DNA of 39,591 nucleotides from Pseudomonadales bacterium (GTDB taxonomy: Bacteria; Pseudomonadota; Gammaproteobacteria; Pseudomonadales; Azotimanducaceae), in contig JAQWIX010000183.1 in NCBI GenBank assembly GCA_029248675.1, positions 1-39,591 of the forward strand. The letters are read 5' to 3'. The notes under the pieces are model-generated. The model was not told the DNA's origin, made no database searches, and was given only the letters and a program-made list of their open reading frames with translations. Below are positions 1-8,882 of this stretch, piece by piece. Made by a program: the position numbers and the translations under genes. Numbering within the stretch: the stretch's first letter is position 1; each line of letters begins with the position of its first letter.

Positions 1-1
1 G

Positions 2-175
2 GGTCATGTGACCCTGGAGTTCTCCAACACCACCACCCTGCCGGCGAAGATTTATGCCAATGAGGGTGTGGCGCAAATGCTGTTCTTCCAGTCCGATGAA
101 CGCTGCGAAACCACGTACAAAGACCGTGGTGGAAAATACCAAGGTCAGACCGGGGTCACTCTACCGAAAACCTAG
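2..175 (+). CDS. dcd: dCTP deaminase, C-terminal part (cut by window start)
   Basis: The first bases translate without a stop to a TAG at 173-175 and give the C-terminal end of dCTP deaminase, which makes dUTP from dCTP for thymidylate synthesis. Recognisable pieces are GHVTLEFSN, a segment around [17 protein letters not shown] and the C-terminal [16 protein letters not shown], which closes the trimer active site in this family. About 57 residues are present; a full protein is near 190, so the start lies upstream of the window. It runs convergently towards purM with about 146 bases between the two stops. The family call is secure; only the fragment is visible. Confidence 0.88.
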   Translation, partial: GHVTLEFSNTTTLPAKIYANEGVAQMLFFQSDERCETTYKDRGGKYQGQTGVTLPKT

Positions 176-281
176 AAATACTGGGTGCTGGAACTGATCC
201 GTGAAGGGAGTTGGGAGGTAGGCTGCCGTCGATCCCAAGAGCTAACTTAGGCGGCCAAAAGCGGGTCCTGGGGTTGTCCGA

Positions 282-312
282 CACTCAGCAAAGCCAAATG
301 CTGGGCTGAGTG
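282..312. terminator. Weak hairpin between convergent dcd and purM
   Basis: An 8-bp perfect inverted repeat, CACTCAGC (282-289) and GCTGAGTG (305-312), with a 15-base loop lies between the dcd and purM stops. No T-run follows on either strand, so it is not a canonical intrinsic terminator. It may act as a 3'-end hairpin for one or both transcripts. The remaining bases of the 176-321 gap show nothing else recognisable. Confidence 0.3.
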
Positions 313-321
313 AAGGCTAGG

Positions 322-1404
322 TTAACCGACGACGATTTCACCTGCCCCGGCCTGATGGTCGGAACTCACAGTGCTGCCGATAACAACCGGCGCCTCGCCT
401 TGATCCCGGAGCACCTCCAGAGCGGTATCGGCGTCTTCGCTGCGCAAGATGAGCAGCAGACCTATGCCGCAGTTGAACGTGGTCAGCATCTCTTGCTCAG
501 AAATATTGCCCGCCTGCTGCAACCATGAGAACACGCTGGGACGCTGCCAGCTGTCCACGTTTATCAAGGCCGCGATGCCATCGTCACTGAAAACTCGAGG
601 GATGTTCTCGTAAAAACCTCCGCCGGTGATATGTACCATGCCGTTCACGGCGACGCTTTCTAATAAAGTTCGTACCTGCTTGACGTAAATGCGGGTAGGA
701 GCCAACAGCTCATCCAGCAGGGTGTCATCGGGCACGAGCTGGGTGTTTTCCAGAACTTTGCGAATTAGGGAGTAGCCATTGCTGTGGGGTCCTGAACTTG
801 GCAGGCCAATAATGGTGTCGCCTTGAGCGATCTTGGTGCCATCGATGATTTTGCTCTTTTCGACAACGCCGATAGAAAAACCGGCCAGATCGTATTCGCC
901 GTCATCATAGAAGCCGGGCATCTCGGCGGTTTCGCCTCCGGCCAATGCGCAGCCGGCCAGCTGGCAGCCATGGGCAATGCCTTTAATGACGCGCTCGGCC
1001 ACATCCACATCCAGCTTACCTGTGGCGTAGTAGTCCAAAAACAAGAAGGCTTCTGCGCCGACTACGAGTACATCGTTCACGCACATGGCCACAAGGTCTT
1101 GGCCGACGCCGTCGTGCCGGTTGTAGTCTATGGCCAGTTTTAGCTTGGTGCCGACGCCGTCGGTCCCTGTCACAAGGACGGGTTTGTCGTAGCCTTCAGG
1201 CAGTTCCGCCATGGCCGCGAATCCGCCCAAGCCGCCGAGGAGCTCTGGTCGTCGGGTGGCCTTAGCAGCAGGGGCAATACGTTTGACCAGTTCGGCGCCC
1301 GCCTCGATATCAACCCCAGCAGCCTTGTAGGTCAAACCGGTTTGGCTTGGCGCTTGACCGTCGTTGGTGCCGTTGCTGGCGCTGTCGTTGTCAGAATCGG
1401 ACAT
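322..1404 (-). CDS. purM: Phosphoribosylformylglycinamidine cyclo-ligase (AIR synthase)
   Basis: PurM closes the imidazole ring of FGAM with ATP to give AIR in purine synthesis. The 360-residue product carries the family's [12 protein letters not shown] nucleotide-binding segment at about residues 80-91, the [11 protein letters not shown] segment in the middle and [11 protein letters not shown] in the C-terminal half. It is slightly longer than the usual 345 residues because of an Asp/Ser/Asn-rich leader of about 22 residues before the conserved [12 protein letters not shown] start. No clear Shine-Dalgarno precedes the ATG at 1404, but no better start keeps the conserved region. purN, the usual partner in many gammaproteobacteria, is not next to it: dcd follows on the other strand. 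The tfoX-like gene lies 87 bases upstream on the same strand. Confidence 0.95.
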   Translation of the reverse strand: MSDSDNDSASNGTNDGQAPSQTGLTYKAAGVDIEAGAELVKRIAPAAKATRRPELLGGLGGFAAMAELPEGYDKPVLVTGTDGVGTKLKLAIDYNRHDGVGQDLVAMCVNDVLVVGAEAFLFLDYYATGKLDVDVAERVIKGIAHGCQLAGCALAGGETAEMPGFYDDGEYDLAGFSIGVVEKSKIIDGTKIAQGDTIIGLPSSGPHSNGYSLIRKVLENTQLVPDDTLLDELLAPTRIYVKQVRTLLESVAVNGMVHITGGGFYENIPRVFSDDGIAALINVDSWQRPSVFSWLQQAGNISEQEMLTTFNCGIGLLLILRSEDADTALEVLRDQGEAPVVIGSTVSSDHQAGAGEIVVG

Positions 1405-1491
1405 GCTTGGCTCGTATGAAAAAACGCGAGTTTACAGTGCTGGGAGCAACTATTCGATTGTTAGGCCCTATTTGGTTCCCTGTTTAGACTG

Positions 1492-1887
1492 TTACTTGGG
1501 CGGTTGGGCAAGGACAAAGCTCAAGCTGAGTTCTAGACACCGACGTAGGTCTGCATCTTCTTCTAATCCCGGCGGGTCAATGTGCACAAAGCCTGTCATG
1601 GTTTTTCCGGAAAAATCCATGGCTCGACAATGTGGGTCGGCTAGGGCTTCCTGATATCGATTCGCCCCAACCCTAAGCAGTAGACCTCCACTGGTGTCCG
1701 GCGCTTCATTGGTGCTACGGGGTCGGATTTTGCTGCCGGGCTTTGCGCCGGAGATGCCGCAGGTCATGTGGCCGTTTACCATAGTCATTAAGGCACCGAA
1801 CATCTTGCGTTCGCTGATGTCGGCAAAGTCAGCCAGTTCCAGTAGCGTCTCGCGAACCCGCTGGGCCAGTCCTTCATCAATGTGCAT
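1492..1887 (-). CDS. TfoX N-terminal-domain protein
   Basis: The 131-residue protein matches the TfoX/Sxy N-terminal domain: a conserved RKMFGALMTMVNGHM block near residues 27-41, an LLLRVGANRY segment, and AMDFSGKTMTGFVHID near residues 88-103. The C-terminal TfoX domain of true competence regulators is absent, as in most of these short proteins, whose role is not established. The ATG at 1887 is well supported by a GGGGAGGTG ribosome binding site just upstream on the minus strand. It lies divergently from the DUF2066 gene and upstream of purM. A link to competence should not be assumed from the name. Confidence 0.82.
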   Translation of the reverse strand: MHIDEGLAQRVRETLLELADFADISERKMFGALMTMVNGHMTCGISGAKPGSKIRPRSTNEAPDTSGGLLLRVGANRYQEALADPHCRAMDFSGKTMTGFVHIDPPGLEEDADLRRCLELSLSFVLAQPPK

Positions 1888-2028
1888 GTGTCACCTCCCC
1901 GGGCAGAATCTATCGGCCCATGCCGAGTATATCCGCGAACTCGCTAACTGCGCGGCACAAATGCCCGGACAAAAAACCTCAAAGTCGCGCCAACTTCGCT
2001 ACACTGGCCGGCGAATCTGCTTGAATTG

Positions 2029-3231
2029 ATGCTGTCCATGCCCATTTTTGTTCGACGCCTTTGTCATTGTTGGAATGCGCTTTGCGTGCTTATGTTGGCA
2101 TTGGGTGTTTTGCTTAGCGGGCCCTGTGCGATGGCTCAAAATCCCCAAGGGCAGGTGGTGGACTGGCTGTACGAAGTGGACCAGTACGTACCGGATCAAG
2201 GGGCGGATAACCGTCTGGAGGCCGGTCAGCGTTCTCTGCTGAGGGTGTTGTCTCGAACTACGGGTCTTGTGTCCATACCCCGCACACCGGCGGTTACCCA
2301 CGCCCTGAGCCAACCCCAGCGTTACTACGGTCAGTACGTTTATTTCAGTCCTAGTGCCGTGGGCTCACAGCGGCGGCAGAGGATCGACAATGCCAAGATC
2401 GCAAACCAGGCGGATTTGGCCGTGCGCTTTTCGTTCCAAAGCGAGGCCGTGAAGCAGCTTGTCCGGCAGGCCAAATTACCCAGTTGGTGGTCTAGGCGTC
2501 CGAGTACTTTGGCCTGGATCGTGCTGGACACAGCCCAAGGCAGAGAGATCGTAGACTCCAGTCAGACAGAGATGGTCAATGCCCTGAGTCGGGAAGCCGC
2601 GCGGAGGGGATTACCCGTGCTCATCCCCTCTATGGACTTACAAGATTCCCTGTTGGTGAGCCCTGCCGTAGTTTGGGGGAGATTCACCGACCTGTTGGAT
2701 GAAGCCAGTGCTCGGTATCAGGCTCAGTACTACTTGGTGGGGCGGTTCAGCGTTCAAGAAGTGCTAGGCCAACGTTTTTATACAGGCGAATGGGTGGCGC
2801 GTTCTGGAAACACAGAGGACTCGCGTTTTTTGCGGGGTGTGAGCTTTGAAGAAGTCGCTCGCACCGGAGTGGATATGGCCGCCCAGCGGATACTCGACCG
2901 GCATCTGGTTTTTGGTAACACCGTGAGCCAACACGATCTGGTGGTGAAGGGCATTGGTAGCTTAGAGGCCTATGCTCAGCTCTTGGATTACTTTGAATCT
3001 CTGGAGTTTGTGGATGGGGTGACCCTGCAAGAAATAACCGGCGACGCCCTTGCTTTGAGCCTGCAATCCTTGGCTGGTCTTGATCAGCTGCGGCAGCTGC
3101 TCGTCGATGATGGTCGTTTTCAATCCCCTGAAGCTGAAGCTGGGGTTGACATCGGTACTGGTTTCAGCGAGTTGGTTTTGCCAGGTCGGCAGCAGACGAA
3201 AACTGTCCTGCAGTGGCGGTCTGACACGTGA
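2029..3231 (+). CDS. DUF2066 domain-containing exported protein
   Basis: This ~400-residue protein belongs to the DUF2066 family of unknown function that sits between purM and a CDP-alcohol phosphatidyltransferase gene in pseudomonads. The N-terminus has a basic stretch, a hydrophobic core (around LMLALGVLLSGPCAMA) and an AMAQ cleavage-like site near residue 38, so export to the periplasm is likely. The mature part holds a conserved region around LLRVLSRTTG and a second half with ATP-grasp-like or TolB-like repetitive composition that I cannot assign. TTG at 2026, ATG at 2029 and ATG at 2038 are all possible starts; none has a good ribosome binding site. Its stop overlaps the next start by four bases (GTGA), so the two genes are translationally coupled. 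Confidence 0.8.
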   Translation: MLSMPIFVRRLCHCWNALCVLMLALGVLLSGPCAMAQNPQGQVVDWLYEVDQYVPDQGADNRLEAGQRSLLRVLSRTTGLVSIPRTPAVTHALSQPQRYYGQYVYFSPSAVGSQRRQRIDNAKIANQADLAVRFSFQSEAVKQLVRQAKLPSWWSRRPSTLAWIVLDTAQGREIVDSSQTEMVNALSREAARRGLPVLIPSMDLQDSLLVSPAVVWGRFTDLLDEASARYQAQYYLVGRFSVQEVLGQRFYTGEWVARSGNTEDSRFLRGVSFEEVARTGVDMAAQRILDRHLVFGNTVSQHDLVVKGIGSLEAYAQLLDYFESLEFVDGVTLQEITGDALALSLQSLAGLDQLRQLLVDDGRFQSPEAEAGVDIGTGFSELVLPGRQQTKTVLQWRSDT

Positions 3232-3833
3232 GTACGCTGCCAAACTATTTGAGCATGCTGCGCATTGCCTTAGTGGTGCCCATAGCCCTACTGCTGTGGC
3301 GTCAGCAGGTCATGTTCGCGTTTTGGCTCATGTTGCTGGCGGGTTTTACCGATGCCCTAGATGGATTTTTGGCCCGTCGCTATTCCTGGCAAACCGAGTT
3401 GGGGTGCATGTTGGATCCGTTAGCGGACAAATTTTTGGTGGCGGCCATGTACTTGGTCTTTACGCTTCAGGATCTTATTCCCACATGGTTGGTGGTGCTG
3501 ATTCTGGGCAGAGACGTGTTGATCTTGATGGCGGTTGGCGCTTATCGAGGTATTTTCGGCGACCTGACCGTAAACCCCAGTCTGCTGAGCAAAGCCAATA
3601 CGGCCGTGCAGATATTGGTGGTTCTACTGCTGATGGTCAGTCAGATGCCCATAGGCGAGCTGGGTAGCGATTTGCTTCAGATACTTCAGACCTATGGCTT
3701 CCCGGTGTTGAGCGCGCTCTGTGTTACCTCCGGCAGTCACTACCTGCTGGTTTGGGGACGCCATGCGTGGCAGCGGCTTGGCACCGAGGACGGGGATCGG
3801 GCCAAGGCCTTGCTTAAGAAAGGTGATCGTTGA
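3228..3833 (+). CDS. CDP-alcohol phosphatidyltransferase family membrane protein
   Basis: The 201-residue integral membrane enzyme has the complete CDP-alcohol phosphatidyltransferase signature DG-x2-AR-x8-G-x3-D-x3-D: D45, G46, A49, R50, G59, D63 and D67. The family joins a CDP-diacylglycerol to an alcohol such as glycerol-3-phosphate (PgsA) or inositol phosphate. Four to six hydrophobic helices are visible. It starts with GTG at 3228 inside the stop of the previous gene and ends with a four-base overlap (TTGA) onto hda. The position before hda matches Pseudomonas, where this gene is a second PgsA-like protein. The alcohol substrate cannot be read from sequence, so I give no symbol. Confidence 0.88.
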   Translation: MSTLPNYLSMLRIALVVPIALLLWRQQVMFAFWLMLLAGFTDALDGFLARRYSWQTELGCMLDPLADKFLVAAMYLVFTLQDLIPTWLVVLILGRDVLILMAVGAYRGIFGDLTVNPSLLSKANTAVQILVVLLLMVSQMPIGELGSDLLQILQTYGFPVLSALCVTSGSHYLLVWGRHAWQRLGTEDGDRAKALLKKGDR

Positions 3834-4561
3834 GTAGCCAAGGTATTTTGCCCATAGACGTACCTCATCAGCCTAGGCTGACGAACTTTGTGGTGGGGGA
3901 TAATTCGGAGTTGCTTGAGGCGCTGGCCTCCCCAGCTCCTGGCTTCGACGGTTTCTGGGTATGTGGCGAGGACGTATGTGGCAAAACACACCTGCTGCGC
4001 GCTACAGCCTTGGCTGCTGCGGAGTCTGGTCAGGTGCATGCCTATTTGGACTGCGCCCAGCTTTCTACCACCGATGTGGTGGAGACCTTTGTGGATCTTA
4101 TTGCCAGAGTTCGGGATGGCATGGACCTGTCTATGACCGTAGCCGTCGATCATGTGGCTTATTTACAGCATCAAGCTGAGGCCGAAGAGGCGTTGATGGC
4201 CTTGTACAACGCCATACAGGAACTACCCCCTCAGGGTGATGTGATTCGTCGACTTCTTGTGGCTCATCGCCAAGGCGCTGGACAGCTGGCCTTTGGGCTG
4301 CAAGATTTGAATTCCCGGATGCGGGCATTGTCCCACCACCGGGTGCGAGAGCTGTCGGATTCCGATAAGGGTTCCTTGCTTCGCCATCGGGCGGAGCAGA
4401 GCGGATACCATCTTAATGAGGCGGTATTGGAATATTGGCTTCGGCGGGGACCGAGGAGCATGGACCGTCTGCTGGCAGACTTGGCGGCCTTGGATCAGGC
4501 GACCTTGCAGCATAAACGACTATTAACGGTGCCGTTGTTAAAGTCGGTTTTAGGCTACTAG
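3830..4561 (+). CDS. hda: DnaA regulatory inactivator Hda
   Basis: Hda is a short AAA+ relative of DnaA that, bound to the DNA-loaded sliding clamp, stimulates hydrolysis of DnaA-ATP and so limits re-initiation. The 243-residue product is close to the usual 230-240. A Walker A motif, GEDVCGKTH, is at residues 46-54 with K52, and the C-terminal lid holds a sensor-2-like arginine in RRGPRSMDRLL. The N-terminus QGILPI, residues 4-9, resembles the clamp-binding pentapeptide of the family. Start is TTG at 3830, overlapping the previous stop; an AAGAAAGG ribosome binding site just upstream supports it. It is the third gene of a tightly coupled three-gene unit. Confidence 0.88.
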   Translation: MSSQGILPIDVPHQPRLTNFVVGDNSELLEALASPAPGFDGFWVCGEDVCGKTHLLRATALAAAESGQVHAYLDCAQLSTTDVVETFVDLIARVRDGMDLSMTVAVDHVAYLQHQAEAEEALMALYNAIQELPPQGDVIRRLLVAHRQGAGQLAFGLQDLNSRMRALSHHRVRELSDSDKGSLLRHRAEQSGYHLNEAVLEYWLRRGPRSMDRLLADLAALDQATLQHKRLLTVPLLKSVLGY

Positions 4562-4628
4562 GCACGAGCTGCTGGGTTTGGGCCGCTCGAAAGAACATCA
4601 AAAAATAAACCGCGAGAGACTCAACGCC

Positions 4629-5720
4629 ATGGCCGTGTCACAGGCACCAAAGAAAATCTTGAACAAGCCCATCGTCATTACCGGCGGCGGCAGCGCCGGG
4701 CACGTGATTCCTGCCTTACCTGTGGTGGATTTGCTGATTGGCCAGGGGGCAGTCGTTCACTTCATCGGTACCCGAAGCGGGCTGGAGCGGGGTTACCTTG
4801 GCAGCCGCGACATTACCTTTCATGGCATTGCAGCGGGCAAGCTGCGTCGCTATTTCTCTTGGCAGAATGTTACCGATCTTTTTCGTATTGCATGGGCAGT
4901 GCTGGAGTCACTGTGGCTGCTGCTGCGGCTGAAACCCAGCGTCATGTTCTCGAAGGGTGGTTTTGTCTCCCTGCCACCGGTCTTTGCCGCTTGGCTGTTG
5001 GGCATACCCGTGGTGGCCCACGAGTCGGATCTGACGCCGGGCCTGGCCAACCGACTGAGCCTGCCCTTTATCAAAACCCTGTGCACCAGCTTTGATGACA
5101 CCCACTTCGCCGGTTTCAAAGGACGGCATGTGGTGACCGGCACGCCGGTGCGGCAGTCGCTATTAAACGGCGACGGCGTTAAGGCACGCGCCCAGCTCGG
5201 CGCTCAAGACGACCAGAAGGTGCTACTGGTTACCGGAGGAAGCCTAGGAGCTGAGGGTTTGAATCGCATTGTTACCGACAACATTCAGGCGTTAACCGAG
5301 CGGTTTTTCGTCGTCCACATCTGCGGTGCTGGCAAAACATCCGGTGACCTACAGGCCGGGTATGTGCAGCTGGAATTTGTCGATGATGGCTGGGGGGACT
5401 TGCTCGCTGCTGCGGATGTGGTGATTTCCCGAGCCGGTGCCAATGCGCTGTTCGAGTGGGTGGCGCTGACAAAGCCTAACTTGTTGGTGCCCTTGCCCTT
5501 GGGCGGATCCAGAGGTGATCAGCTGGCCAATGCCGCCTTCGCTGCAAAACAAGGCTGGAGTGAGGTTGTTGATGAAGGGCAATTGAGTAGCCACACGCTG
5601 CTGGCAACCTTGGACCTGCTGATGTCAGAAGCTGACCGTTATCTACAGGCCATGGCGGGTGCCGGTACCCGAGACGCCGCGACAACGTTGCTAGAGGAAA
5701 TTCAGCGTCTGGCGGCCTGA
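4629..5720 (+). CDS. murG: MurG-family N-acetylglucosaminyltransferase, Firmicutes-type
   Basis: MurG transfers GlcNAc from UDP-GlcNAc to lipid I to make lipid II on the inner face of the membrane. The N-terminal TGGGSAGHVIPALP loop is the glycine-rich MurG motif, and the C-terminal domain has GGSLGAEGLN and an ISRAGANALFE donor-binding region. Segments such as GKLRRYF, FSKGGFVSLP, HESDLTPGLAN and GGSRGDQLANA match the Bacillus/Clostridium type rather than the E. coli type (which has GGTGGHVFP, GLRGKG and HEQNGIAG). The gene is not in a dcw cluster. I chose ATG 4629 with GAGAG upstream; an in-frame TTG at 4578 would add 17 polar residues. Whether it is the only MurG of the genome or a second one cannot be seen here. 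Confidence 0.85.
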   Translation: MAVSQAPKKILNKPIVITGGGSAGHVIPALPVVDLLIGQGAVVHFIGTRSGLERGYLGSRDITFHGIAAGKLRRYFSWQNVTDLFRIAWAVLESLWLLLRLKPSVMFSKGGFVSLPPVFAAWLLGIPVVAHESDLTPGLANRLSLPFIKTLCTSFDDTHFAGFKGRHVVTGTPVRQSLLNGDGVKARAQLGAQDDQKVLLVTGGSLGAEGLNRIVTDNIQALTERFFVVHICGAGKTSGDLQAGYVQLEFVDDGWGDLLAAADVVISRAGANALFEWVALTKPNLLVPLPLGGSRGDQLANAAFAAKQGWSEVVDEGQLSSHTLLATLDLLMSEADRYLQAMAGAGTRDAATTLLEEIQRLAA

Positions 5721-5793
5721 ATGATGCCGCGCCGGCCTAAGCTTGTGGACTGTTGTTAGGTCTATCGATCAGCCTATTCGGCCGCCGCTCAAC

Positions 5794-5822
5794 TTGACAT
5801 CAAACAGGCGAGTGCCTAACGT
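5794..5822 (+). promoter_or_regulatory. Predicted sigma-70 promoter for serA
   Basis: A perfect -35 hexamer TTGACA (5794-5799) is followed after 17 bases by TAACGT (5817-5822), which keeps the T, A and final T of the -10 consensus. The start codon is 28 bases downstream. A small hairpin CCTTT/AAAGG lies between this site and the ATG and includes the ribosome binding site. Nothing else in the 129-base gap after murG looks like a signal. Confidence 0.6.
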
Positions 5823-5849
5823 GCCGCTCCTTTCAAAAAGGCGCAGCTA

Positions 5850-7043
5850 ATGGACAACAGCAAACCCTATAACGTCAAAACCTATAACGCGATTGCACCC
5901 GTGGGACTGCAGCGGTTTGATACCGCCAAGTATACGGTCGGACCCGAGGTCGACGGTGCTGACGCCTTGCTGCTCCGCAGCCACAAGCTTTCCGTCGATG
6001 AGTTAACTCCGGGGCTGCGAGCGATCGCTCGTGCCGGTGCCGGTGTCAACAATGTGCCGGTTCAAGCCTGCAGCGAGGCGGGCATCGTGGTGTTTAATAC
6101 CCCTGGTGCCAATGCCAACTCGGTTAAGGAACTGGTGCTAACGGCCATGCTGCTGGCATCGCGAGATGTGATCGGCGGCATCAACTACGTGCGTTCATTG
6201 TCAGAGGTTAGTGACGACGCCGAGCTGAACAAGCTAGTGGAAGCCGAGAAGAAAAAGTTCAAGGGTCGAGAACTGATCGGTAAGACCTTGGGTGTGGTTG
6301 GCCTAGGAGCCATCGGTTCCATGGTGGCAAGGGCTGCTCTGGATCTTGGGATGAACGTGCTGGGATACGATCCTGCGCTCTCCGTGGATGCTGCATGGCG
6401 TTTGCCCGCGGAAGTGGAGCGTATGCAAAATCTTCCCAGTCTCTTCGCTCGGGCAGACTATGTGACCCTGCACGTGCCACAAATACCGGCAACCGAGGGC
6501 ATGATTAATGCCGAAGCCCTGCAGGCATTTAAGCCGGGCAGCGTGCTGTTGAACTTTGCGCGTCAACCCATCGTGAATGCGGACGCGCTGAAGGCGTCAT
6601 TGGAGAGCGAGCATCTTGGCCGCTACGTGGCGGACTTTCCGGTCCCCGGCCTAATCGATCATCCCCGGGTGATGCTGACCCCACACTTGGGCGCCAGCAC
6701 TGATGAGGCCGAAGAGAATTGCGCGGTTATGGCCGCCAACCAGTTGGTGCGCTTTCTGGAAACCGGCAGCATCGTCAACTCCGTGAACTTCCCGGCAGTA
6801 AGCCTTGAAGCCGTAGACGGGTATCGGGTTGCCATTAGCAACCACAACGTTCCCGGTATGCTGGGTCAGATGACGGCGGTGCTTGCCGAGCGAAACATCA
6901 ACGTCATCGATCTGATCAACAAAAGCCGCGATGACTTGGCCTACAACCTCATCGATCTCTCTGAGGCGCCGGATGACGGTTTGCTGCAGGCTATCCGCGA
7001 TATTGAAAGTGTGATCGACGTTCGAGTGATCAAGGGGACCTAA
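5850..7043 (+). CDS. serA: D-3-phosphoglycerate dehydrogenase, short form with ACT domain
   Basis: SerA oxidises 3-phosphoglycerate to 3-phosphohydroxypyruvate, the first step to serine; serC for the second step is 20 kb away in this window. The order is catalytic domain, NAD-binding Rossmann domain (VVGLGAIGSMVAR, roughly residues 150-162), catalytic domain again and a C-terminal ACT domain (GQMTAVLAERNINVIDLINKSR) that senses serine in relatives. The conserved Arg (FARQ) and His (TPHLGAST) of the dehydrogenase family are present. The Glu of the usual EP motif has no obvious counterpart (sequence here is DFPVPGL), as in other short 390-residue SerA proteins that I recall from Bacteroidetes and Firmicutes. 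It therefore differs from the ~410-residue E. coli SerA. The ATG at 5850 follows an AAAAAGG site. Confidence 0.88.
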   Translation: MDNSKPYNVKTYNAIAPVGLQRFDTAKYTVGPEVDGADALLLRSHKLSVDELTPGLRAIARAGAGVNNVPVQACSEAGIVVFNTPGANANSVKELVLTAMLLASRDVIGGINYVRSLSEVSDDAELNKLVEAEKKKFKGRELIGKTLGVVGLGAIGSMVARAALDLGMNVLGYDPALSVDAAWRLPAEVERMQNLPSLFARADYVTLHVPQIPATEGMINAEALQAFKPGSVLLNFARQPIVNADALKASLESEHLGRYVADFPVPGLIDHPRVMLTPHLGASTDEAEENCAVMAANQLVRFLETGSIVNSVNFPAVSLEAVDGYRVAISNHNVPGMLGQMTAVLAERNINVIDLINKSRDDLAYNLIDLSEAPDDGLLQAIRDIESVIDVRVIKGT

Positions 7044-7067
7044 GGTCTCAACGGTCTGAGGGGCCAG

Positions 7068-8855
7068 TCATTCGACAGGCCCTACCACTTTAACGCCGCG
7101 ACGGGCTTGGCGCGCAACGAAGCGCAACGGATCGACACACTTCAGCACTCGCTGGGATACCGGCGGAACCCACCCCATGACCTGACTGGCGATGATCGCG
7201 CCGGCCAGCGGCGCCGAAGATGTGCCTATAGAGCCGTGGGCCGTTGTGACCCAACGTTGATTTCCTAAACTGCCGATGATGGGGTTGCGGTCACTGGATA
7301 CGCATCTGGGGCCGCGTTTGTGGCTTATAGGTGTGACGGCGTCGTTGCCAATGAACCGGCGGTTGTTCTCGATGTTACTGGTGGTGGCTTCCTCGCTGGT
7401 CCATGGACGCTGCTCGTAGCTGCTGCCCACTACCCAAGCCTTGGCGTCGGGAATCGCATAACCGTTCCCGACGATGGGGGTGGCCAAGGGGGCTGATGTT
7501 GGTTCGATCCAGTCCAGCTGCCCCCAGACCTCACCAATCTCCAGCGGTATGGACAAACTGTAGTCCCGACTCTTACTGCCACAGGCAATGACCCAAGCCT
7601 CGTCGCTGTTGGGTTCCCTAGTTTCTGGGCAAAACTCGATTAAGGGATGATCCAGCAGGGCAGAGCATAACTGAGGTAAATTCACGACGCCGGCACCGGC
7701 AAAGTACAGGCCTCCCAAGGCCTCGACGTTGGCCTCTTCGGTCAATTCATCAGGCTTAAGAAAGGTGATCCAATGATCATGGTCCTTGGCCAAATTCCCT
7801 TGATAGACCTCATGAATGCGCCGAATTTTGCTTAGTTCGCGTTGGGTCAGTGCCAGCTGCAGTGCGCCGCTGGCTCGCACCCCGGGAAAGGCGCCGGAAC
7901 TGGCTCGGGCGTGATGGTAGGCGCGGGCACGAAATTCGGCTGCCGGGCTTTGATCCCCTAGCAACCGGGCATGCAGGGCGCTGACGCTCATCTTCGAACC
8001 GCCGGTGGCGATACCTGCGGAATCAAAAACGCGAACGGCGATACCCATATCCGCTAGCTGTCGGGCAACGCTGGCGCCCGCGATTCCACCGCCCAGCACA
8101 TTGATTTGATTGGGTGGTCGGTGGGCTGGTCTTACCGTTTTTGGACCAAACCGACCTAAGAGACTCGTACGTTTAAACGGGCGTTGATCCACTTTTTCCA
8201 TGGTAAAACCTAGGGCCTCGAGATCCCGGCGCACCTGACCGGCTGAGGTGAAGGTGGCCACGGTGGTGCCGGTATTACTGAGGCTGGCCAGCTTGGCCAT
8301 TACCGGCTGTCGCCACATATCCGGATTTTTCTTCGGGGCAAAGCCGTCCAGGAACCATGCGTCAACGGGCTGGTGCTGGAACTGCTCAAGCTCTGTCAGG
8401 GCCGCACTTACATCGCCATGAAAAACACTGAGCTGTACCCGTCCACCAAGGAACGAGCGCCGATGCCAGCCAGTGAGTAGGGGCGGGGGTTGAGCGGCCA
8501 GTGCTTGGGCTGTGGGTGAGTTGGGCCGGAGTCGGGCGACGGTTTGCCAGTCGGAATCTTGCAGCGGGTGGGCTTCAACACTGATGAAGTGCAGGTTGCC
8601 CTGTCCTTGCTGAACAAAGGCATCTGCGGTGACGGTGAAGTTGAGCGCGCTGCCAAACCCCAACTCGCCAACGGTAAACCAAGATCCGGGCCGTTGACTG
8701 GCCCGTTCAAGAATGCGACTGGGCTGTAAAAAAATACGGCTGACTTCTTGTTCGCCATCGGCGCTGAAATAGATGTCGTCGAATTGATCAGAGATGGGCT
8801 GTTGATCGCGCCACCGCAGAGTCGCCGGGCTGATGAATTCCTGATGTTCGTTCAT
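7068..8855 (-). CDS. mnmC: Bifunctional tRNA mnm5s2U biosynthesis protein MnmC
   Basis: MnmC completes the mnm5(s2)U34 wobble modification: a C-terminal FAD domain removes carboxymethyl and an N-terminal SAM domain methylates the amine. The 595-residue protein has both parts: the methyltransferase with ELGFGSALNF (residues 64-73) and VDAWFLDGFAPKKNPDMW (164-181), then a Rossmann FAD motif LGGGIAG at 254-260 and a long oxidoreductase domain. It is somewhat shorter than E. coli MnmC (668). The SAM loop normally reads GFGTGLN; here it is GFGSALN, an unusual replacement of a glycine. It converges with serA (24 bases between stops) and follows the sulfurtransferase gene by 27 bases, suggesting a shared transcript with it and argS. 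Confidence 0.92.
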   Translation of the reverse strand: MNEHQEFISPATLRWRDQQPISDQFDDIYFSADGEQEVSRIFLQPSRILERASQRPGSWFTVGELGFGSALNFTVTADAFVQQGQGNLHFISVEAHPLQDSDWQTVARLRPNSPTAQALAAQPPPLLTGWHRRSFLGGRVQLSVFHGDVSAALTELEQFQHQPVDAWFLDGFAPKKNPDMWRQPVMAKLASLSNTGTTVATFTSAGQVRRDLEALGFTMEKVDQRPFKRTSLLGRFGPKTVRPAHRPPNQINVLGGGIAGASVARQLADMGIAVRVFDSAGIATGGSKMSVSALHARLLGDQSPAAEFRARAYHHARASSGAFPGVRASGALQLALTQRELSKIRRIHEVYQGNLAKDHDHWITFLKPDELTEEANVEALGGLYFAGAGVVNLPQLCSALLDHPLIEFCPETREPNSDEAWVIACGSKSRDYSLSIPLEIGEVWGQLDWIEPTSAPLATPIVGNGYAIPDAKAWVVGSSYEQRPWTSEEATTSNIENNRRFIGNDAVTPISHKRGPRCVSSDRNPIIGSLGNQRWVTTAHGSIGTSSAPLAGAIIASQVMGWVPPVSQRVLKCVDPLRFVARQARRGVKVVGPVE

Positions 8856-8882
8856 ATGTTGGTTCTGTGACCGAGCAGCGTC

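Noticed and set aside
310-528. Plus-strand 72-codon frame within purM
   Set aside because: It lies entirely opposite purM, has no family similarity, and purM is unambiguous on the other strand.
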